Shown here in pieces: positions 57,405 through 64,000 of a DNA stretch of 64,000 bases. The notes beneath the pieces were generated by a model. That model searched no databases, had not been told where the DNA came from, and saw only the letters and a list, made by a program, of their open reading frames with translations. The DNA lies in NCBI GenBank assembly GCA_947652115.1, contig OX393561.1:39912421-39976420 (forward strand), in the 5' to 3' direction. Position 1 is the first letter of the stretch, and each line of letters begins with the position of its first letter. The position numbers and the translations under genes were made by a program. Origin of the DNA: Blastomussa wellsi (Eukaryota > Cnidaria > Anthozoa > Scleractinia > Plerogyridae).

Positions 57405-57985
57405 TGCTATAGTAGCGGAGCTCCGGCCGCCCGAAGAGCCGCCAAGCGGAGTCCCATACTCATATGGGAAAGAAAACGAAACCCATGAGTTGATTTTCTC
57501 ATGGTTATCAAGGCTAGCGGTATTGCTCGTGGGCGCGTACGCACGACGACGACTACGACGACGGAGTCGCGCAACATGGCGGCCATAAATAGCCATGCCT
57601 TGTCAACACCTTGTCAGCCTTATCAGCTTACATCTTTGTTATAGGGCATCCATGTTATGGCCAACTGACAGCTGTCAAATCGAGGTATCGGCTTACCAGT
57701 ATCACATGACCAGATCGCGGGCTCAGGTTAGAGCTCATCGAGGTATCGTGTTTTTTGAAGTTGACCGCTGACCAGGCATTGGTTTTCTGCATTGATCGCT
57801 GGCTCAGGTCTACTTTTTTTCTTCTGGCAGCATTTTTTAACTTTTTATGGTCATTCTTAGCGGAAATTCTGAAATTCGAGTTGACGTTTTTAATTATTAT
57901 TATTATTTATTTCAGAGAAATTGTTAAGAACCAGCAAAAATGCGGAGCTCCGCTTTTAGGCTTGGCTAAATCTATATATTAGGCT
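57405..57985 (+). repeat. Dispersed repeat B, copy 2 (uninterrupted)
   Basis: Collinear with 22013-22465 plus 23105-23195. It starts GTAGCGGAGCTCCGG and ends GCTTGGCTAAATCTATATAT. An (ATT)n run at 57892-57910 sits where the other copy has its 636-bp insertion. Confidence 0.85.
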
Positions 57986-58733
57986 AACCGGAGGGGGGTG
58001 TACAATATTGGCTGAAATATGATAAATAAACAACAGTAACAATGGACCCTAGCCCTAAAACAATAGAGCTGGGAAAGAGCTGGGAGCTAACCATACTAGT
58101 TCCAGTGCATTCGGAGGTCGGTGCAATTCCTGTATTTGGTCGCTAGTAACACAAGGGAGTTGAAGGGAGTACGAACGTGAAGAAACTGAACTATTTGTGG
58201 TTTTCAGGCCACTTTACCCACAAATGTGAAGCTTTTTACCTGCAAGCTCATAGGAGCAGTAGGGAAAAAAATGGAAAATCTCGGGAAGGATTGTCCATTA
58301 CGCTTCAAAACTTGGCAGAATGAAAGATCACATGCAGGCAAACAAACAAACGGGAGTGTTTTTCGAATTTCTTACACCGCAGGTAGATATGATTTTTTTT
58401 TGCGAGTTTTATTAAAATATATATATTTCTGAAAATAAATAATTTTTCAAAAAACACTCCCGTATGATTTTTTGTAATCGGCAAATAAATATATTTTCAT
58501 CAACTATTTCTTTAGGACTCTTTATCCAGTCGAGTAAAATTGGAAAATTGGAAAAATATTCATTTGAGTATTTAATTAAATTAACACATTTAGCTGTCAA
58601 AATCGTCAAATTCATCCTCACCTCAACAAGCCTCAGTAACTGAACTTTGTATATTTGCACTCAGTTTGTACCAAAAGAAAAGCAAAGACAATATTTTTTT
58701 TTCAAAGACCAAAATTAGCCGGTACAAATACCT
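57986..58733. other. Intergenic, no gene recognised
   Basis: AT-rich. A repeated GGGAGTGTTTTTCGAA / TTTTTCAAAAAACACTCCCG pair (58351 and 58443) forms a small inverted repeat of about 110 bp. No coding signal. Confidence 0.45.
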
Positions 58734-58947
58734 CAATTCCACTGTCGTGTGATTTTGCGTGCGTTAACGGGAGTGAATTCAACTGGCTTTACGTGCGTAA
58801 AAATTGAGGAAATATATAGAGGGCTGCCTGTGCGGAAAAAGTTTAACCACATTCAACTTTATAGGCAGACGTGAGTCCGCCACATATTCCTCTATTGTAT
58901 TTTACGCACGTAAAGCCAGTTCACGCCTGTTGACGTACGAAAATTAA
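58734..58947. mobile_element. Family Q palindromic MITE, cluster copy 1 (right tip truncated)
   Basis: Starts TCCACTGTCGTGTGATTTTG and reaches GTTGACGTACGAAAATTAAG without the final ACAGTGGAAATCCACC. It abuts the next copy directly. Confidence 0.8.
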
Positions 58948-59196
58948 GGTGGATTTCTACTGTCGCGTAATTTTCCGTACGTTAACGGGCGTGAATTTAA
59001 CTGGCTTTACGTGCGTTAAATAAAATAGAAGAAATGTATGGACGACTCGCGTCTGCGGAAAAAGTTGAATGTGGTTTAACTTTTTCCGCAGACGCGAGAC
59101 GTTCATGCGTTTCTTCTTTTTTATTTTACGTACGTAAAGCCAATTAAATTCACGTCCGTTAACGTACGGAAAATTACGCGACAGTGGAAATCCACC
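58948..59196. mobile_element. Family Q palindromic MITE, cluster copy 2 (complete, 249 bp)
   Basis: GGTGGATTTCTACTGTCGCG to CGCGACAGTGGAAATCCACC. Arms of about 115 bp include CGTTAACGGGCGTGAATTTA and AACTGGCTTTACGTGCGTTA with their complements. The centre is GCGTCTGCGGAAAAAGTT / AACTTTTTCCGCAGACGC. Confidence 0.92.
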
Positions 59197-59331
59197 TTTA
59201 ATTTAACTGGTTTTACGTGCGTAAAAAAAGAAGAAACGTATGAACGTCTCGCGTCTGCGGAAAAAGTTTAGTTGGAAGGTGGTTCAACTATTTTTCTGTA
59301 GATGTGTCTTCTATTTTATTTTACACACGTA
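59197..59331. mobile_element. Family Q palindromic MITE, cluster copy 3 (partial)
   Basis: Starts inside the element at ATTTAACTGGTTTTACGTGC immediately after copy 2 and runs to TTTTACACACGTAAAGGC. Both outer tips are missing. Confidence 0.75.
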
Positions 59332-59621
59332 AAGGCTTCAAGCACAAACTCTCTACTCGTCTAATGAATCTAATTTTGGTGGGTGTAAATTGAAAATTTT
59401 TGGGTATGTTTGGGAGGAAATAGTTTTTCACATAGGAGTTGTTTAATTTAATAATAAATATTGGAGATTTAATGAAGTTTTAAAATTGGACTCGAGTTAA
59501 AAATTGGAAGGTGGCCAGCAAACATCCCGTCTGCTGAATTGGTGTATCGAAAATAATTTTCTTTCACTGTGATCTAACCCTTCTGTAAACCTCTTGAATT
59601 TACAGACATACCTATTTTCTC

Positions 59622-59870
59622 GGTGGATTTCCACTGTAGTGTAATATTTCGTACGCTAACGGGTGTGATTTTAACCAGCTTTACGTGCGTAAAATAAAAA
59701 AGGAGAAATGTATGGACGTCTCGAATCTGCGGAAAAAAGTTGAATGTTGTTTAACTTTTCCGAAGACGCCAGACGTTCATACGTTCCTCTTTTTTTATTT
59801 TACGCACGTAAAGCCAGTTAAATTCACGCCGGTTAACGTACGAAAAATTACGCGACAGTGGAAATCCACC
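59622..59870. mobile_element. Family Q palindromic MITE, cluster copy 4 (complete, 249 bp)
   Basis: GGTGGATTTCCACTGTAGTG to CGCGACAGTGGAAATCCACC, the same length as copy 2. Same arm and centre words. Non-coding. Confidence 0.9.
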
Positions 59871-60840
59871 TATAAACGTCGGGTTAACAAAACAAAAAAA
59901 CGCCGGATCGATCACGTCGAGTTTATTTGAAAAAGGACCCCGGCGTTTGATCGCGGTCCCGGTGTTAATTTTAGGTCCAGCGTTCATTTGAATTTGGGTT
60001 TATACAACAGTAACTGAACCTCATCGATTAATAAAGATAATGATTTAGGTTAACAAGCCACCCTGCTCTAACAGTTTAATTTATCAAGTTTTCTCCCTCA
60101 CTTTCAACAAACCCCTAAATTCAGCATTCGCATTGATTTGTTCGTTTTGATGCTTTGAGTACAGACGGGGTAGGCGACATTTTGGTGCTGTTTGGTTAAC
60201 GTTTCAGTTAAATTTTGCCTTAATCTCAGACCAGTTATGCAAAGTAAGTCAATGTTAACGAGACTTAAAAAAATAACAAAAAGTACTCATGTTTAATCAA
60301 CGCCAGGTTCAATGATACGCCGAGTAAACAAGCCCGAGTTTTAAATAAACTCCGGTGGCGCCTAATCGAGAAAATAGAGTACAGCGTGCACATGTACTAC
60401 CTGCTGTCATGGAATGGCAAGCTACATGAAGCAATGAAATTAGTATATAGCTCCATCAAAGTAAATAAAGAAACCTTTGGATGCATTTTTTTTTCATAAT
60501 AGCACTGGTCCTGAAGAAGACTAGTTGTACTAGTCGAAATATTGGCCCATTAAAAGTGTCCTTTGCCGTAGTGCCAGCCTTGTTTCCATCTAAGTGATTT
60601 ACGCTCCCTCACGATCATTACAGTTAAACCTTGCTTAAATATTACTCGAAAATGAGCCATTCAGTTGTCAGTAAACTTCACACTCGCAGAGGTTCCGATT
60701 CTTATCATCCAATCACATGCAATAATTGCCATTTCAGCCAGAGTGACGCCATTGAGTTACTTCATGTTCCATGGCAACCTATGCGAAAAGAACTGTGGGC
60801 TCGTTTTGCCTCCAGAAAGTACAGACCAGTACTGTGCTGT
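59871..60840. other. Intergenic, no gene recognised
   Basis: No motif-bearing frame. CTAGTTGTACTAGTCGAAAT near 60521 (ACTAGT twice) is a small inverted word. Confidence 0.4.
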
Positions 60841-61230
60841 TAATGTCTGTTACGCTACGCAACGACTGGAAGGCGGGGTATGGCTAGGAATGCAAAGGGA
60901 CGAGACACCAGTGGAGTTGCCCCGAAGCGAAGGCGGGGACCCGACTGAGGGGAAGGTGCTTGGACGGTTGCTATGGAAACCGACGCCATAGCAGGGCCCT
61001 TTGCACTGTGTAACACTGACTGAAGCCAGTGGAGAAGGAAAGAGGGAACAAAAGGAAGAGAAATATAGGGGAGGGAGGGGTCGACAAAAACACTGCTTGC
61101 CACGAGCAAACTGCAGATGTACACGTCAGCATGACGACCGCGCGGAAGGCCAAATCCCCAAATGAGAGCGAGGCTGCACGGCGCCGAGGCTTGGCTGCGC
61201 TCCACTACATTAACTTCTGCCAATTATGAT
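60841..61230. other. GC-rich block downstream of MRPL52, unidentified
   Basis: Distinctly more GC-rich than its surroundings and open on both strands (122 codons at 61223-60855 on minus, 108 codons at 60665-60991 on plus). The translations look like low-complexity by-products with no domain. It may be a repeat or the MRPL52 3' UTR; I cannot tell. Confidence 0.35.
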
Positions 61231-61300
61231 TGACACCAATTCAAACTAAGCCTGCAGATATTATGGCCAGCTGATAAGTACACCATGTAATCATCATGAA

Positions 61301-63821
61301 TCAGCGCTCAACTGAAGCTGGTTGGTGTTTGTTGTGGTTGCCTTTGTTGTTGTCCTGCCGTTTCTTTGGCAGCATGGTGGGGTCTAAAACATTTCCTTCT
61401 TCGTCTCTAGCAAGTTCTGCCTTTTCCATTTCATTCAGATAAGTAACAATTTGATGCTAGAAGAGACGTCGAAAGATACACGTACAATAATCTGTAAGGA
61501 TGATATGATAACACACAAACTCTGCTCATATCGACGGTTAGGTTTTTCACTGCCGTCAATCACCAAGCGGACCTCTCAGGAAATAGAAGTTCACTTCAAC
61601 GAGATCAAAAGGTCACGTCTGATAGGTGTGATTAGTAGACTTCGATCCATTTTGTTTGTTTCTGATTTTCAAGGTTCATAATTATGAATGACGGCAGTGA
61701 AAAACGCAATCGTTGGTTAGGTTCTGAACTTCAGAGTTCGCATGTTATTGAAAAGTGCAGTAATACTTGTAGTAGACTTCAGGGGCAAAAAAGTTAAAAA
61801 AAAATACCTAGGTTAAAAATATTAACTTTGGTTAAAAAAATAACCTGAATTGAAATTTGACCTGTAACATAAACAGCTGGATGAAGATAGGGACTATGAG
61901 AGTATATAGTTCACCACTAAATTTTATCCGATTCTGATTGGTCTAAATTGATCACGTGATGCGATAGTGTTCATCAGCGGAGGGCACTATCAGCGCATAG
62001 TGCTCGTCCGAGGAAAATACCCGGATGGATGTGCCTGTCCGTGAAATTTTTTGGTTAACAAGCAGTCTTTCGGTAAAAAATCAAACGTTATTTGGTTTAT
62101 CTGTATTTCGAGGGTTTCTTACCTGATTTTCGTGTATTCGTACGTTTCGGCTTGCAGCAAAAAACTCAAGACGCTAGTTTGTGAATGTGTGCGCGGAAGA
62201 AAATTTAGTGGTGAACAATAAAGACAATAGAGTGTTTGTCTCTGAACTATCGGTCTGATAGTTGCCCCTTGGAAATTTGATGTTCTTAAAACTAATATAC
62301 AAATATTTGTTTTAAGAACATCAAATTGCCCAAGACCACAACACAGTGGCCCCAGCTACGGCTTGGATTCAAGCTGCTAAAATCCAGAGTCCAGCACACT
62401 AACTACTAGGTCACCACACAGGCAAAAATTGAATTTTATGCCAGTAATACAAGCCACTAAAATTTCTATATAAGCTGTATTTGGTAAAAATGGCAGAATT
62501 TCCTTTGAAAAGATCTATTATTTATATATTAATAACATTCACGCCAGGTAATCTCGGACAGAAATGTTTGAAACTTACTGCTACATCCATCCTCTTATAA
62601 CGCCTGATTCGCCTTTTCCTTGTTTCTGGTGCAGGAGTCCCATCTGATTGGAAAAGAACCAAATAAAAATTAGCATTCATGCCAACTCTTCCGGATTGTC
62701 GGGAAGTCTCCCAGACACAAAATGAATCCCCTGGTCTCCCATATGCTAATGGACACCAAATCTCCTGGATACGAAGGAAAATGCTTGAAATATGAGTTTT
62801 TACTCCAACTCGAGCCGATTTTGTTAGGAAATTTTGAAATATTTGGTGCATTTTTGCAGATGAATTGGGAGAGCTCTATGTGTATTAAACCTGTTTTGAA
62901 GACCGAGAAGAGGTATCTTTACATAAAATTGGTGGTCTCCCGGATTTCAATATTTTTAGGTTGGCATCTCTTAATTAGGAGAGGGTAAAGCCTTTCAAGC
63001 CAAACTGGCTCACAGCTTTCGGCACTTTACTCTGGTTTCTGTAACAAGAAGCAAGTAGGAGTATTTCTGCTCTCCCTGGATGGGATGCTAGTCCATTGCA
63101 GCTTACTCCCCACCAAGGTGCATTCCATGAGAAGCTCATGCCGAAGAATCCCCGAAAGTACGCCAAGATTTTAAAGGATTGACTGTACGGAAAAAGACAG
63201 AGATCCACGCCAAAGATCTTCGGCGTAACTTGCACGGAATGCAGCCTGGACTCCCCAGCATTCTGCATTCTTGTGGCTAGTTTTCACCCAAATTAATGAT
63301 GAAATAAGAATTTTAATTCTTTTGTGTCTTGCTTAAAAACGGAAATTCAAACATTTTTGGTCAAAATCCAGTGTAATTTATCCTTGACATTTTGTACATG
63401 ATTTGCTCGATTAGACGCCATTACAGCGGTTTCTTTGTAAATATGTGTAGCTGGCGCACATGGACGCTCCCGCTCGCAAACAACAACTCGCAATAAAACA
63501 AATAAGCATGGTGGATGTGGGGGTTTGTGAGTTTCACTAGTTTCATACTTGTCCTTGCCAAAGATTCAAATATTTCATAATGATACTCTGACTACTTTTG
63601 CTCAATTATGCTACCCCACAGTTGAAGCTACAGCTAAACCTAAGATGCAGTTCATGATCATTCATGCACGCTACCTGTTAGGCCACCGTGTCTTTTTTGT
63701 GTTCAATTAGCAGTTCACAAGTTGTTAACAGTCAATGTATAGTGTACATGTACCTGCGTAACTCCAATCTGGTAAGTCAGTAAGAGGGCCATAAGCTATT
63801 CCATCTCGTGCCTGACCTCGT
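61301..63821 (-). CDS. MRPL52: Mitochondrial ribosomal protein L52 (mL52), partial: last three coding exons
   Basis: Minus-strand exons, 5' to 3': 63821-63754, 62643-62579, 61456-61301 (TGA at 61303-61301). AG/GT borders and phases agree. The first exon seen reads [20 protein letters not shown], then YADG across the junction, [20 protein letters not shown], and the last exon [14 protein letters not shown] ending KHQPASVER. YGPLTxLPDWSYADG(x)PAP is the signature of mL52, a small protein of the mitochondrial large ribosomal subunit. The start and mitochondrial targeting segment should be in one more exon upstream (above 63830), either in the last 170 bases, where I found no convincing match, or outside the window. 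Intron 61457-62578 hosts a TIR element and a hairpin. Confidence 0.93.
61909..62215. mobile_element. TIR element, 307 bp (MRPL52 intron)
   Basis: GTTCACCACTAAATTTTATC at the left and GAAAATTTAGTGGTGAAC at the right are inverted repeats. The interior has CACTATCAGCGCATAGTGCT. Non-coding. Confidence 0.82.
62267..62335. other. Perfect-stem hairpin (MRPL52 intron)
   Basis: TTTGATGTTCTTAAAAC at 62276-62292 is exactly complementary to 62309-62325, with a 16-nt loop. Pairing extends outward with small mismatches (CTTGG...CCAAG). About the size of a small-RNA precursor, but it lies against a tRNA-derived repeat, so a transposon origin is as likely. Confidence 0.6.
62352..62428 (-). mobile_element. 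tRNA-like SINE piece
   Basis: Minus strand GTGTGGTGACCTAGTAGTTA and GCTTGAATCCAAGCC resemble A and B boxes; GTGTGCTGGACTCTGGATT is shared with the unit at 23868-23941. Confidence 0.55.
63040..63120 (-). repeat. Dispersed repeat A fragment, inverted (MRPL52 intron)
   Basis: On the minus strand, CTGCAATGGACTAGCATCCC and ATCCAGGGAGAGCAGAAATA match 23222-23345 and the CCCTGCGATGGACTAGCATC core of the long copies. Confidence 0.6.
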
Positions 63822-64000
63822 CTGTTCACAGAAGGCCAAAAAAGAAGAGCACAATTAAGTCATTTACAAATTGCTTAGTTTATATGCATCTTGCATAATT
63901 TACAAACAACCAAGGGAGTGTGTGGGAATTGGATTTTTGAGCATAGTTTTCTCACAGGTGAGCAAAGCGTACTATAAGAGTTTGTTAAATGTATGAGAGT
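63822..64000. other. MRPL52 upstream intron and window edge
   Basis: Follows the acceptor of the first visible MRPL52 exon. Candidate small exons were looked for on the minus strand; none could be supported. Confidence 0.4.

Noticed and set aside
59685..59987. Open frames of 78-81 codons on both strands
   Set aside because: They fall inside the palindromic family Q element at 59622-59870 and mirror each other.
60665..61223. Frames of 108 and 122 codons on opposite strands
   Set aside because: Both arise from the GC-rich block with few stops; the translations have no recognisable domain.

Overview
This is a window of animal nuclear DNA. Genes are split by GT-AG introns, intergenic space is AT-rich, and the sequence is packed with terminal-inverted-repeat (TIR) elements, tRNA-derived SINE pieces, minisatellites and one decayed non-LTR retrotransposon. 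The gene content, with intronless class A GPCR and PRSS23-like genes beside conserved housekeeping genes, together with the type and density of small palindromic transposons, suggests an anthozoan cnidarian such as a stony coral or sea anemone. That assignment is inference; no species-diagnostic sequence was found.

Layout. 1-4.8 kb: a 17-bp minisatellite and a TIR element. 4.84-5.85 kb (-): intronless class A GPCR. 7.8-17.9 kb (-): a 14-coding-exon RBM39 (CAPER-alpha) splicing-factor gene, whose exon lengths sum to exactly 1551 nt (516 codons plus stop), with a likely 5' UTR exon ending at 19188. 19.5-29.3 kb (+): a 9-exon CHMP1A gene (ESCRT-III), exons summing to 609 nt (202 codons plus stop), arranged head-to-head with RBM39 across a short interval holding a perfect CRE palindrome. 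34.25-35.50 kb (-) and 47.29-48.56 kb (-): two intronless secreted PRSS23-like serine proteases about 12 kb apart. 61.3-63.8 kb (-): the last three coding exons of mitochondrial ribosomal protein MRPL52, whose first exon lies beyond or near the right edge. I found no convincing genes in 29.3-34.2, 35.5-47.2 or 48.6-61.3 kb; these hold mostly repeats.

The genes do not form a pathway. The notable biology is in gene architecture and repeats. RBM39 has three consecutive 39-nt RS-repeat exons that look like tandem exon duplicates, a CAGCAG tandem acceptor, an alanine where human RBM39 has the indisulam-contact glycine, and a transposon-derived boundary seven bases inside an intron. Introns of RBM39, CHMP1A and MRPL52 host many palindromic elements, some nested. 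I saw no wholly new multi-gene system.
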